In this document: positions 26,280 to 34,020 of the stretch, one piece after another | Numbering within the stretch: position 1 is the stretch's first letter | Layout of the letters: the number at the start of each line of letters is the position of its first letter | Assembly: GCF_001437435.1 (NCBI RefSeq) | Contig: NZ_JQCB01000004.1 | Location: 6,202-45,849 of the forward strand | Origin: Furfurilactobacillus siliginis | GTDB lineage: Bacteria; Bacillota; Bacilli; Lactobacillales; Lactobacillaceae | Length of the DNA stretch: 39,648 nucleotides | Reading direction: 5' to 3' | Notes under the pieces: generated by a model | Told to the model about the DNA's origin: nothing | What the model saw: only the letters and a program-made list of their open reading frames with translations | Databases searched by the model: none | Translations under genes and position numbers: made by a program

Positions 26280-27289
26280 GCCTCTACCTCCCCAACTTTA
26301 GCATCCTGGAATTCAAAACTTTGGTAACACGTACAACGAACTTGATGGCCTGGTTCGACTTCGTGCATTGATGGATGTTCCTCATGTGCAGCTTCTGGAA
26401 TCCATGGCACACGTGGCGCAAACTTACAGCCATCAACAGGCATCTTTTGTAACGAAGGCACTGACCCTTGAATGACATACAAGTCATCATTTTCCTTATC
26501 ACGTTGCGGCATTGACCGCAGCAACGAACGTGTATAAGGATGTTTAGGATTATCAAAAATCTGCTGTGCGGAACCTTGTTCAACGACCTGCCCAGCGTAC
26601 ATGACAGCAACTTGATCAGCCGTTTCAGCAACCACCCCTAAATCATGGGTGATTAAAATGATCCCGGCATGGTTTTCACGTTGAATATCCTTTAACAGGT
26701 CAAGGATTTGTGCCTGAATCGTCACATCCAAAGCAGTTGTTGGTTCGTCGGCAATCATTAAATCTGGCTTGCAGGCGATCGCAATGGCAATCACGACCCG
26801 TTGCCGCATCCCACCTGATAATTCATGTGGGAATTGCCGAATGACCCGTTCAGGATTAGGAATTCCCACTTGGTTGACGAGTTCTAAGACACGCGCCTTT
26901 TTTTCAGCTTCAGTCATCTTAGTGTGATAATCCAAAGATTCTTGAATCTGTTCACCAATTCGTTTTAATGGATTCAACGCTGACAAGGGATCTTGGAAGA
27001 TCATGCCGATTTTGGCACCACGCACGTCGTTCAATTGATCCTCTGTCAAAGACAATAAGTTTTGACCTTCAAAGTCAATTTCACCGTCAATTTTCGTTTC
27101 AGCAGGATCATGCAATCCCATAATCGTTGTGGCAAGTGTACTTTTACCACAGCCGGATTCGCCGACAATGGCCAAAATTTCATCATTGTGAATATCTAAA
27201 GAGACGTCAGACACTGCCTTGTAGTAACTACCGTGAATCTTGAAGGCTGTGCTGACGTCTTTAATTGCTAAAAATTCATCTGTTGCCAT
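26276..27289 (-). CDS. oppD: Oligopeptide ABC transporter ATP-binding protein OppD (second system)
   Basis: This is a 337-residue ATPase, first gene of oppDFBC. Walker A GESGCGKS (about 43-50), signature SGGMRQR, Walker B LMIADE and [15 protein letters not shown] are present. The C-terminal region keeps Cys in [11 protein letters not shown] and in VRCTCYQSF; of the four-Cys cluster motif known in some OppD/DppD proteins, one position reads Val (APRV). It has a good promoter 106-134 bp upstream and GGGAG before the ATG. Confidence 0.92.
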   Translation of the reverse strand: MATDEFLAIKDVSTAFKIHGSYYKAVSDVSLDIHNDEILAIVGESGCGKSTLATTIMGLHDPAETKIDGEIDFEGQNLLSLTEDQLNDVRGAKIGMIFQDPLSALNPLKRIGEQIQESLDYHTKMTEAEKKARVLELVNQVGIPNPERVIRQFPHELSGGMRQRVVIAIAIACKPDLMIADEPTTALDVTIQAQILDLLKDIQRENHAGIILITHDLGVVAETADQVAVMYAGQVVEQGSAQQIFDNPKHPYTRSLLRSMPQRDKENDDLYVIQGSVPSLQKMPVDGCKFAPRVPWIPEAAHEEHPSMHEVEPGHQVRCTCYQSFEFQDAKVGEVEA

Positions 27290-27394
27290 ACTACTCCCTC
27301 ATTTCCGGGGCCCCTTTTCACGTGCACCAAACCTTGCCCGTTTTGTATGGTGAAAAGTGGTCTTAGTCTCAAACATTAAAAAGTCATTAGACAG

Positions 27395-27423
27395 AGTATA
27401 GCTAATCAAATTCTAATTTTCAA
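27395..27423 (-). promoter_or_regulatory. oppDFBC promoter (second system)
   Basis: On the minus strand -35 TTGAAA (27418-27423) and -10 TATACT (27395-27400) have a 17-bp spacer. GAAAATT overlapping the -35 resembles one half of a CodY box (AATTTTCWGAAAATT); the other half is poor, so CodY control is only a possibility. Confidence 0.72.
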
Positions 27424-27492
27424 GACTAATTATTAGTTTGTTAATATTACATCAGTTTTTCGTAATTGTTCTATAGTGGCTCAGGTAAATGT

Positions 27493-27662
27493 CACTGATG
27501 CCGATAACACTTGCTAACTCGCTCCGCTCGTCGGCATGACAGCATTACGACTTCCGTTACGTGCTTGCGAATTCTTCGCGCACTTCACTCGCGTCGTGGT
27601 GCCGTCATGCCATCGCAAATGTTATCAGTATCAGTGAGTAACGTTCGCGTTGCGAACGTTAC
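27493..27662 (+). repeat. Composite hairpin repeat B
   Basis: Outer arm CACTGATGCCGATAACA (27493-27509) pairs with 27620-27636 with one G-T and one mismatch. Inner stem GGCATGAC/GTCATGCC and GCATTACGAC/GTCGTGGTGC (two wobbles) follow, and the apex is GCGAA-TTC-TTCGC. The small hairpin GTAACGTTCGC...GCGAACGTTAC (27638-27662) comes after. It shares the internal blocks CTCGCTCCGCTCGTCGG and TTGCGAATTCTTCGC with copy C. Confidence 0.82.
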
Positions 27663-27828
27663 GGAATCTTCAGACTAAGCGCTCACAGCCGTCAAAACCG
27701 CATCACAATAGGATCTCTAAACCAATTAAATAATATGGCAAATCATTAGAACATCCTCATCATATTTGTTGATCTAAACATTTATGAGAGCATGCTCATA
27801 TTTTAAACGACATAACTCACTGTACGCA

Positions 27829-27906
27829 GGTTTTGGTTTTGTTTTTGGTTTTGGTTTTGATCTCGACTTTGGGCTTGATTCTGACTTTGATTCTGGTTCT
27901 GGTTTT
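27829..27906 (+). repeat. Phased hexanucleotide tract GGTTTT
   Basis: Thirteen consecutive 6-bp units begin with G and follow the pattern G(G/A/T)(T/N)(T/C)T(T/C): GGTTTT repeated at both ends, GATTCT and GACTTT units in the middle. The plus strand is almost free of A. It runs straight into the small hairpin of repeat C. Confidence 0.8.
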
Positions 27907-28073
27907 GTCTGCAAAGCAGACAAAACTCGCCGGGACGACCAACTACTAGCAATGGCCAGACGGTGTCATCCCGAGAGCGTAGGGTGCGAAGAATTCGCAA
28001 ACCCGAAGCGGTAAGGGATAACACCATCTGGCCGACGAGCGTAGCGAGTTTGCTAGTAGTTGGTCGTCCCGGC
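27902..28073 (-). repeat. Composite hairpin repeat C
   Basis: The small hairpin GTTTTGTCTGC-AAA-GCAGACAAAAC (27902-27926) is followed by a large one with a perfect 24-bp outer arm (27929-27952 with 28050-28073). Inside are GGCCAGACGGTGT with ACACCATCTGGCC (one G-T) and the apex TGCGAA-GAA-TTCGCA. It is inverted relative to A, B and D. Confidence 0.87.
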
Positions 28074-28111
28074 GACACTCTCCAGCACCCCACCCATAGC
28101 CAAAAACAAAG

Positions 28112-28152
28112 AAAAAACGTTTGATAACAGCCAAAGCCGTCACCAAACGTTT
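28112..28152 (-). terminator. Intrinsic terminator of the polar amino-acid transporter operon
   Basis: On the minus strand AAACGTTTG (28152-28144) pairs with CAAACGTTT (28123-28115), then TTTTTTC. It lies 17 bp after the last permease. Confidence 0.8.
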
Positions 28153-28169
28153 AGTAGTAAATGAGATTA

Positions 28170-28823
28170 TTAAGCTAATCGCCGATCGATATAGTTTGCC
28201 AATACTGACAGCCCATAACAAACGATGAAGTACATTACGGCCAACGCTAAGAACATCGGAATGATGTAGTTTGCATTTTGTCCGTAAATAATCTGTGCAT
28301 GATACGTTAGATCTGGTAACACAATGATGGTTGCCAATGACGTATCCTTGATCAGTGAGATAAACTGACTGACCAATGCTGGAATCATCTTCTTGTACGC
28401 TTGTGGCAAGATAATTTGGAACATTGCCTGCCAATAGGTTAATCCATTGGCACGGGCACCTTCCATTTGACCAGATGGGACCGCTTGAATCCCAGACCGG
28501 ATAATTTCAGCTAACATGGCTGATTCAAAAATCGTCATGGCTAAGATGGTGGCTGGAATAATCGCTGGTTTGAAACCGAAGTTTGGTAAACCAAAGTACG
28601 TGAAGAAAATTATCAGCAGCAATGGTAAGTTACGCACCAAATCAATTAAAAATCCAACAATTGCGGAGAAATATTTGATTTTGGTGTAGCGAATGATTCC
28701 CAATACTGAGCCAAGAATGAAACTAAAAATAACAGATAAAACAGACACCTCAACGGTTACCCAAAGTCCTTCAAGTAGGTACCGGAGGTTAATCCATGAA
28801 TATGCATCAATAAATGACTTCAT
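28170..28823 (-). CDS. Polar amino-acid ABC transporter permease (GlnP-like)
   Basis: This is a 217-residue membrane permease of the HisMQ/GlnP family, with about five transmembrane helices and the EAA loop GQMEGARANGLTYWQAMFQIILPQAYKKMIP. It is the second of two permeases in a four-gene operon (ATPase, binding protein, permease, permease) and lies 16 bp after the first. The pair forms the heterodimeric channel. The substrate is probably glutamine, glutamate or another polar amino acid. Confidence 0.9.
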   Translation of the reverse strand: MKSFIDAYSWINLRYLLEGLWVTVEVSVLSVIFSFILGSVLGIIRYTKIKYFSAIVGFLIDLVRNLPLLLIIFFTYFGLPNFGFKPAIIPATILAMTIFESAMLAEIIRSGIQAVPSGQMEGARANGLTYWQAMFQIILPQAYKKMIPALVSQFISLIKDTSLATIIVLPDLTYHAQIIYGQNANYIIPMFLALAVMYFIVCYGLSVLANYIDRRLA

Positions 28824-28839
28824 TAGTTAACTCCCCTTC

Positions 28840-29478
28840 CTACGCTAAGCGCTTCTCTAGGTAACGCATGTAGTAACTGATTGGCATGGTAATGATCAAG
28901 TACATGACACCAACAACCATATAACTGTTAATCGTATCAAATGTTGTTGAAGCAATGTTGTTTGCTTGGTACATCAAATCAAATCCAGCCACGAAAGCTA
29001 AAACAGATGAGTTCTTAACTAGGTTAACGAATTGGTTACCAAGCGGTGGAATGACTAATTTGAACGCTTGTGGTAACACCACATAGCGCATTGCCTGCCA
29101 AAATGACAATCCGTTTGCACGTGAGCCTTCCATTTGACCAGAGTCCACTGACTGAATCCCTGACCGCACCGTTTCAGCAATAAATGCAGACGTATAGATG
29201 GTCAACCCAATCGTACCAGCAGTAAAGCCGTTAACTTTTGTAATGTATAACGGAATTACTAGGTAGAAGAAACTCGTAATAACCAGCAGTGGAATATTCC
29301 GAAAAATTTCAATATAGACACGGGCAATTGTCCGCGCTACCTTATTTTCAGTCACTTCCATGATGGCAAACAATGAACCAATTACTAAACTGAAGAATAA
29401 TGCCAAAACACTTGAAAGCAGTGTCCAACCCAATCCAGTTAGCAGTTCTTGCCAATGATTAGAGATAATATTTGCCAT
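28840..29478 (-). CDS. Polar amino-acid ABC transporter permease (GlnP/HisM-like)
   Basis: This is a 212-residue permease of the HisMQ type. The EAA loop is GQMEGSRANGLSFWQAMRYVVLPQAFKLVIP and about five transmembrane helices are visible. Its ATG overlaps the binding-protein stop (TAATG), so translation is coupled. It resembles the neighbouring permease through the EAA region, which suggests an ancient duplication. Confidence 0.9.
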   Translation of the reverse strand: MANIISNHWQELLTGLGWTLLSSVLALFFSLVIGSLFAIMEVTENKVARTIARVYIEIFRNIPLLVITSFFYLVIPLYITKVNGFTAGTIGLTIYTSAFIAETVRSGIQSVDSGQMEGSRANGLSFWQAMRYVVLPQAFKLVIPPLGNQFVNLVKNSSVLAFVAGFDLMYQANNIASTTFDTINSYMVVGVMYLIITMPISYYMRYLEKRLA

Positions 29479-30308
29479 TATCGCTCCAACTCCTTGTAAT
29501 TAAATCCAGGTACATTCCCAAACCACTTGTGGATTAAGGCATTGTACTCACCATCGGCTTCCATTTCCTTGATGGCCTTGTTAACCGCTTTAACAAAAGG
29601 TTCTTGCCCTTTGTTCACAGCGACCCCGTAAGGTTCACGGGTAAAGGTACCGCCGACGACTTTAAACCCAGGATTTTGTACGGCCATCCCATAAAGGATC
29701 CCGTTATCTGTGGTCAACGCTTCCCCTTGACCAGCTTTTAATGAAGTCAGCGCTTGCGCATAATCTTGTAATTCCAAGACGCGTGCGTTCGGCGCTACTT
29801 TTTTAATATTTTGTACCGAATTTGCACCAACAACCCCTAATACCGTTGTGCCAGGCTTGTTCAAGTCTTTAACACTGTGAATATTAGAATCATTGGGAAC
29901 TAAAATAGATTGCCCTGCATCAAAGTAGGAGTTAGAAAAATCAACGACTTTTTGCCGTTCTGGCGTAATCGTCATGGTGGCGATAATGGCGTCAATGTTC
30001 CCATTCTTCAACAGTGGAATCCGTGATTGTGACGTTACTTGAATGAAGCGTGCCTTACCCTTTTTGCCAAGAATATGCTTCGTGATATGATTTGCCATAT
30101 CAACGTCAAATCCCTTGATGTTGTTGTCTTGCACGTCCATCAGACCAAATAACTTCGTATCCGCCTTAACACCCCAGTTAATGGTGTTCGCGTCCTTGTC
30201 ATTTTGTAATACATTTTGTTTTGATAATGATTGGCCACACCCACTCAAACTTAGGAGTAATACCCCAAGTCCAGCAACGAGGGCCGCAACTCTAAATCGC
30301 TTCTTCAT
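29478..30308 (-). CDS. glnH: Polar amino-acid (glutamine-type) binding lipoprotein
   Basis: This 276-residue solute-binding family 3 lipoprotein is exposed on the cell surface. The lipobox LSGC has its Cys near residue 24. LMDVQDNNIKGFDVDMANHI and ATMTITPERQKVVDFSNSY (about 111-129) are the hallmark ligand-binding blocks of this family. GGAGG lies upstream. It feeds the two permeases encoded downstream. The glutamine assignment is by family resemblance only. Confidence 0.88.
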   Translation of the reverse strand: MKKRFRVAALVAGLGVLLLSLSGCGQSLSKQNVLQNDKDANTINWGVKADTKLFGLMDVQDNNIKGFDVDMANHITKHILGKKGKARFIQVTSQSRIPLLKNGNIDAIIATMTITPERQKVVDFSNSYFDAGQSILVPNDSNIHSVKDLNKPGTTVLGVVGANSVQNIKKVAPNARVLELQDYAQALTSLKAGQGEALTTDNGILYGMAVQNPGFKVVGGTFTREPYGVAVNKGQEPFVKAVNKAIKEMEADGEYNALIHKWFGNVPGFNYKELER

Positions 30309-30324
30309 GCGACTGCCTCCTGCT

Positions 30325-31062
30325 TTAGTGGTTGATGATCTTGCTCAGGAATTGACGGGCCCGTTCTTCCTTCGGGTGGTCAAAGAATTCTTGGGTTTCA
30401 TCATCTTCCAAGATTTCACCATCAGCCATGAAGATAACCCGGTTGGCCACTTCACGGGCAAAGCCCATTTCATGGGTAACAACCAGCATGGTCATACTAG
30501 AATCGTTGGCAATGGTCTTCATAACACCCAAAACATCATCGATCATTTCTGGATCCAATGCAGATGTGGGTTCGTCAAAGATCAACGCTTTTGGCTGCAT
30601 CGCTAATGAACGGGCAATGGCAACACGCTGTGCTTGTCCACCAGAAATAGCGGATGGCATGTTGTCAGCCTTGTTAGCTAAACCAACTTGATCCAACAAT
30701 TCCATTGCTAATTTCTTGTTTTCAGCTTCATTCTTATGCAATACGATCCGTGGTGCCAACATGATATTTTCCAAAACCGTCTTGTTTTCATACAAGTTAA
30801 AATGTTGGAATACCATTCCGACATTCTTACGGATCCGGTTCATATCTGTCTTAGGGTTCGCTAAATCCTGCCCGTTAACGATCAATTGTCCGCTTTGAAT
30901 CCGTTCCAAACCATTGATGGTCCGAGAAAGCGTACTTTTACCTGAACCTGAAGGTCCGATTAAAACAACCGTTTCTCCGGCTTCCATGGTTAAGTTGATG
31001 TCTTTTAACGCATGAAAATCGCCGTAATATTTCTGTACATCATGAAATTCAATCATTGACAT
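30325..31062 (-). CDS. glnQ: Polar amino-acid ABC transporter ATP-binding protein (GlnQ-like)
   Basis: This is a 245-residue ATPase and the first gene of the operon. Walker A GPSGSGKS is at 36-43, signature ISGGQAQR follows the Q-loop MVFQHFNLYENKTVLENI, and Walker B is LIFDEP with H-loop VTHEMGFA; these are typical of GlnQ/HisP. The ATG at 31062 has GTGAGG 8 bp upstream and matches the family N-terminus (MIEFHDVQKYYG); the frame opens 24 codons earlier. A palindrome CCGTT-TGC-AACGG at 31103-31115 lies in the leader. Confidence 0.92.
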   Translation of the reverse strand: MSMIEFHDVQKYYGDFHALKDINLTMEAGETVVLIGPSGSGKSTLSRTINGLERIQSGQLIVNGQDLANPKTDMNRIRKNVGMVFQHFNLYENKTVLENIMLAPRIVLHKNEAENKKLAMELLDQVGLANKADNMPSAISGGQAQRVAIARSLAMQPKALIFDEPTSALDPEMIDDVLGVMKTIANDSSMTMLVVTHEMGFAREVANRVIFMADGEILEDDETQEFFDHPKEERARQFLSKIINH

Positions 31063-31159
31063 AGTTGGTTCCTCACCCTCACATAAGTCTTGCCCTGCTC
31101 TGCCGTTGCAAACGGTTTCGATTCTCAAGGTCATTTACTAAGTTTAGTCCACATAAAGA

Positions 31160-31202
31160 GGACGTGTCAAAGCAGAACCTAACTCGACACGCCCTTTTTT
31201 TA
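31160..31202 (-). terminator. Probable terminator between the DUF gene and glnQ
   Basis: GGGCGTGTC pairs with GACACGTCC on the minus strand (one G-T pair; 31194-31186 with 31168-31160). The following T-run is weak on this strand; on the plus strand there is a clean T-run but one mismatch. It ends the 31223-32478 transcript before glnQ. Confidence 0.6.
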
Positions 31203-31222
31203 AAATTACTTTTAAAGTTGAC

Positions 31223-32053
31223 CTAATTATTGGTCTTTACCGGTGCTTTCTCACTAAATGCGACTTCAACCTTAATTGTATATGGGAGTTGACGTTCAAT
31301 GGCACCTGACCGTCCTGCAGACTTCGCAGTCCCGCCTTGCAGGACCGCTGTCGCCACAAATAATTTAAATTTTGCATTGGCCGTTTTAATATCCGACAAG
31401 CCAACTCTGGTGATGCGACCAACTGGCAATGCGGTCATTTGATTCATGCCACCGTACACCACAAAGTGTTCGCTTTCTTCACGTAAATCAAAGAACGGTA
31501 GCGGCACCCCATCTCCAATCGCAAAAACTGGTTTGCCCGTTTCTTTGGCCTGTGCTAATACTTCTGCCTCACTTGCACCAGCATAATCCTCGGGCAGTAA
31601 CTGTGCGTCTTTTAGCTCCGCGGCAATCTGTGCCAAGTTCTTATGTTGCGTCCCAGACACCTCGACCTTTGCCGGAATTACCTGCTTATCATCATACAAA
31701 CCTGTGGCCGGCGCAAAGTGACTCAAACGATCCCGTTCGCTAAAGCGGTTATCTTGTTCCTTTAAGCGTTCATCCCCTAAAACTTGGGCGATACGTTCAG
31801 ACGGGTCCAAGACAAACCGTTTTTTCAAAAAGTAAAAATAGAAATTGACTAAGGTGCAGTACATCAAAAATAGAAAGGCAAGCACGATGAGACCGCCACG
31901 CACGTAACCACCATTTTGAATAAACCGCCAACCAACATAGAGCAAGTACCAGTCGCCTAAAAAACCAAGTACGGTATAAATGCGGCCCTTCAACTTCGTG
32001 TTCACATTAAAGTATCCCAGGAAGTGATTGGCCATGTCGAGCAAACTTAACAT
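31223..32053 (-). CDS. Membrane protein of unknown function (DUF6681-like)
   Basis: This is a 276-residue protein with two or three hydrophobic segments in the first 80 residues (GRIYTVLGFLGDWYLLYVGW, then GGLIVLAFLFLMYCTLVNFYFYFL), followed by a large soluble part with no motif I can name. I associate the N-terminus, weakly, with the lactobacillar DUF6681 family. GGGAGG lies upstream of the ATG. It follows the Ser/Thr-rich gene by 17 bp and is probably co-transcribed. Confidence 0.75.
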   Translation of the reverse strand: MLSLLDMANHFLGYFNVNTKLKGRIYTVLGFLGDWYLLYVGWRFIQNGGYVRGGLIVLAFLFLMYCTLVNFYFYFLKKRFVLDPSERIAQVLGDERLKEQDNRFSERDRLSHFAPATGLYDDKQVIPAKVEVSGTQHKNLAQIAAELKDAQLLPEDYAGASEAEVLAQAKETGKPVFAIGDGVPLPFFDLREESEHFVVYGGMNQMTALPVGRITRVGLSDIKTANAKFKLFVATAVLQGGTAKSAGRSGAIERQLPYTIKVEVAFSEKAPVKTNN

Positions 32054-32070
32054 ATCAGCATTCCTCCCTG

Positions 32071-32478
32071 TTAATGTGTCGTATTGTCGTTATTTGTTGC
32101 TGGCGCTTGTGAAGCACCACCTTCGCTAGCACTGTTAGCGGTGGTCGGTGTTGAAACAGACGAACTTGCTGCAGATGATTGTTTTTCCGCAGGTGCTTGT
32201 GATTGTCCGTTTGTCGTCGGTTGCTTGTCCGTTGATGCTTGTGTTGACTGCTCTTTTGTTGATGAAGTATCTGTTTGATTATCGCTATGCGATTGTTCAT
32301 GATTAGTGGTCGTGTCAGTTGATGACTGATCACTAGTCTTATTAGGTACCGTCCGCGTTACGGGGGCCCCTTCTGATGTATTAGTCACTTTATTCACCAC
32401 GATATTTGTTGCCGACAGTGCCAAAATAACAGACACAACGGCGACGGGTGTGACAAAAGGTGGAATTCGACGATCCAT
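32071..32478 (-). CDS. Ser/Thr/Gln-rich membrane-anchored or secreted protein
   Basis: This is a 135-residue protein with one hydrophobic segment (about residues 8-26, VTPVAVVSVILALSATNIV) that serves as a signal or N-terminal anchor. The remaining 100 or so residues are almost only Ser, Thr, Gln, Asn, Ala and a few charges, so an extended cell-wall-spanning stalk is likely. No LPXTG motif is seen. GAGGAG ahead of the ATG at 32478 sets the start; the frame opens 25 codons earlier. It is first in a two-gene unit. Confidence 0.75.
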   Translation of the reverse strand: MDRRIPPFVTPVAVVSVILALSATNIVVNKVTNTSEGAPVTRTVPNKTSDQSSTDTTTNHEQSHSDNQTDTSSTKEQSTQASTDKQPTTNGQSQAPAEKQSSAASSSVSTPTTANSASEGGASQAPATNNDNTTH

Positions 32479-32533
32479 AATTAACTCCTCACTCACTGAT
32501 ACTTTCGTTGTAACTAGCATGTTTAGTATAAAC

Positions 32534-32566
32534 AAAACCCGCCAACACAACACGTTGACGGGTTTT
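32534..32566 (-). terminator. Intrinsic terminator of the fur-family gene
   Basis: The 13-bp stem AAAACCCGTCAAC/GTTGGCGGGTTTT (one G-T) has a 7-nt loop and a T-run on the minus strand. It lies 3' of the Fur-family gene. Confidence 0.8.
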
Positions 32567-32601
32567 ATTTAGCTGGAACTTAATAAGTTTTGATCTTTTC
32601 G

Positions 32602-33039
32602 TTAAGCTTCAATGGTTGCTGCACAATTTGCGCACAGGCCGTACATTTCAAAACGATGGCCCTCGATCTTAGCACCAGGTAACTGGTCACTGAAATAATC
32701 TAACGGACACATTTTTAATTCGGTTACTTGTCCACAGTTACGACAGATGAAGTGATGGTGATGCATGTTTGCAAAATCGCACTGAAACTTAACCCGTGCC
32801 TGTTCGCCTTCCACCTGCTGTTCAACGAGACCAAGTTCCTCAAACTCTTTGATATTCCGATAGATGGTCGCGTGACTCATCCCCGGATAAAAATCACGCA
32901 TATACGCATCGACTTGAGTGACCTCCGTGTAATGGTCAGGTCGCGCACACAAAAAACTAAGCATCGTGCGTCGTTGCTTGGTGATTTTTAAGTGGTTTTG
33001 TTGCAACACTGCCACTGCATCATCAACTGTTTTCGTCAT
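32602..33039 (-). CDS. Fur-family metal-dependent regulator (Fur/PerR type)
   Basis: This is a 145-residue dimeric repressor. The winged helix is residues about 1-85 (ITKQRRTMLSFL, SHATIYRNIKEFEELGLV). HHHHFICRNCGQV holds metal-binding histidines and the first structural-zinc CxxC, and YGLCANC the second CxxC. Fur, PerR and Zur cannot be separated by eye. A GTAAT-C-ATTAC dyad 25 bp upstream resembles a Per/Fur box and suggests autoregulation. Confidence 0.88.
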   Translation of the reverse strand: MTKTVDDAVAVLQQNHLKITKQRRTMLSFLCARPDHYTEVTQVDAYMRDFYPGMSHATIYRNIKEFEELGLVEQQVEGEQARVKFQCDFANMHHHHFICRNCGQVTELKMCPLDYFSDQLPGAKIEGHRFEMYGLCANCAATIEA

Positions 33040-33063
33040 CAGGAAGCCTCCCTACATCAAATC

Positions 33064-33074
33064 GTAATCATTAC
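33064..33074. promoter_or_regulatory. Per/Fur-box-like operator
   Basis: GTAATCATTAC is a perfect 5-1-5 inverted repeat and matches the core of the TTATAATNATTATAA PerR box at most positions. It lies directly upstream of the Fur-family gene, so autoregulation is likely. Confidence 0.55.
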
Positions 33075-33117
33075 TGTTAATAAGTGTAACAGATTCATGA
33101 ATAAATTTATAGCAACA

Positions 33118-33681
33118 CTAATCCGTCGCAATGATCTCACTGACCAAGGCGTCAATTTTAACCTTGGTCGTTTCTAAATCGTCGTTAACGATGACGTGGG
33201 CCACATCTTGTAATGCTTTGGGCAAGGTCAAATCGCGTCGATATTCAGGGCTGTCGACGCGCTGTTGCAACATCAAAGTGTCGTCGCCGCGCTTTGTCAT
33301 CCGGTCAATCAATGCTTCATCCTCACTAACTGTCAAGAAAACGATCACTGCTTCATCGCCTAACTCTTGTGCATATGTGATGGCCCCTTTGGTGTCTAGC
33401 ACAATGGTAATGTACGGGTTCTTTTCAAAACCTGCATCAAGCCCTTCATGCGAAGAGCCATAGCGATAACCAGAGTATTCAACTTCTTCCAAATAATGAT
33501 TTTGTTCGAATGAGGCTGCATCTTCAAAATAGTAATCCACGCCGTTCATTTCCCCTTTACGAGGTGGTCGGGTGGTATGGGTGATTACTTTGGGCATGTG
33601 ATAATAATCCCGTAAGTAATCGCTGACGGTGGTTTTGCCAGTACCGGTCGCACCAGTAATGACAAAGACACGTTTCTTCAT
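33118..33681 (-). CDS. Guanylate-kinase-like P-loop protein
   Basis: This is a 187-residue nucleotide kinase family protein. The P-loop GATGTGKT is at about 8-15, HTTRPPRKGEMNGVDYYF (about 36-53) is the GMP-binding signature of guanylate kinases, and EEVEYSGYRYGSSHEG follows. It is about 15-20 residues shorter than the essential Gmk and diverged in the core, so it may be an accessory paralogue. CGGAGG before the ATG at 33681 sets the start. Lies upstream of the Fur-family gene on the same strand. Confidence 0.82.
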   Translation of the reverse strand: MKKRVFVITGATGTGKTTVSDYLRDYYHMPKVITHTTRPPRKGEMNGVDYYFEDAASFEQNHYLEEVEYSGYRYGSSHEGLDAGFEKNPYITIVLDTKGAITYAQELGDEAVIVFLTVSEDEALIDRMTKRGDDTLMLQQRVDSPEYRRDLTLPKALQDVAHVIVNDDLETTKVKIDALVSEIIATD

Positions 33682-33750
33682 GAGAATCCTCCGTTTCATT
33701 TCTACCAAGAATTTAGTTTACACCATTCGTGTTCGTTTAAAAACTTTGCC

Positions 33751-33779
33751 TTGACGCATGTTATTAAAATCGTTATAGT
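33751..33779 (+). promoter_or_regulatory. Promoter of the permease leader
   Basis: TTGACG (33751-33756), a 17-bp spacer and TATAGT (33774-33779). Transcription should begin near 33786, giving a leader of about 270 nt. Confidence 0.78.
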
Positions 33780-33826
33780 AAATTCCATTAAATGAGAAAA
33801 TTCTCATCTTCGTAAAGGGGTCGCAC

Positions 33827-33889
33827 ATGACACATTCACTAATCAGTTCAAAGAACTTTAACGACGGCGCGTTTAGTCTGTTTGGTTAG
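33827..33889 (+). CDS. Candidate leader peptide (20 codons) of the permease attenuator
   Basis: The ATG follows AAGGGG with about 7-nt spacing. The 20-residue product ends FNDGAFSLFG and has three Phe (all TTT), four Ser and no charged cluster; the stop is TAG at 33887. It is too short for a normal gene. Its stop codon lies 3 nt before the first of five RNA segments that form alternative stems, ending in a terminator before the permease. This is the arrangement of a translated attenuator. The peptide sequence matches nothing I know. Confidence 0.6.
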   Translation: MTHSLISSKNFNDGAFSLFG

Positions 33890-34020
33890 TGTTTGCATCA
33901 GTTAATGGATGCAAGCACGGTAAACTTCCGGTTTGCATCCATTCGGTTAAGCGCCTATTAAGTGTGTTTACATATGCCGTTTGGATGAAACAATGCAACT
34001 TCATCCAAACGGTCTTTTTG
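33890..34020 (+). promoter_or_regulatory. Candidate attenuator with five competing segments
   Basis: Segment 1 (33893-33899) pairs with segment 2 (33908-33914). Segment 2 (33904-33914) pairs perfectly over 11 bp with segment 3 (33933-33943). Segment 3 (33936-33946) pairs with segment 4 (33977-33987) over 9 of 11 bp. Segment 4 (33977-33989) pairs perfectly over 13 bp with segment 5 (34000-34012), followed by TCTTTTT: the terminator. Each pairing excludes its neighbour, so masking segment 1 favours termination and leaving it free favours read-through. No T-box signature (GGGTGGNACCGCG) is present. Confidence 0.7.

Larger units (their letters stand above)
27290..28169. other. Gene-free 0.88-kb region between oppD and the amino-acid transporter operon
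   Basis: In order: oppD leader with a hairpin (CACTTTTCAC with GTGAAAAG, about 27313-27358), the oppD promoter (27395-27423), composite hairpin repeat B (27493-27662), an unremarkable stretch (27663-27828), a phased hexanucleotide tract (27829-27906), composite repeat C (27902-28073) and the transporter operon terminator (28112-28152). Open frames across 27784-28093 only translate the tract and repeat. Confidence 0.75.

Noticed and set aside
27395-27425. CodY box at the oppDFBC promoter
   Set aside because: Only one half (GAAAATT) matches; too weak to list as a site, though CodY control of opp genes is known in lactococci.
27784-28093. Frames on both strands with Gly-Phe or Gln-Asn repeats
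   Set aside because: They come from the phased hexanucleotide tract and repeat C; no start signal, and both strands are open for the same reason.
33786-34020. T-box riboswitch before the permease
   Set aside because: No T-box sequence (GGGTGGNACCGCG type) and no AG-bulge stem I were found; a translated short ORF with competing stems fits better.
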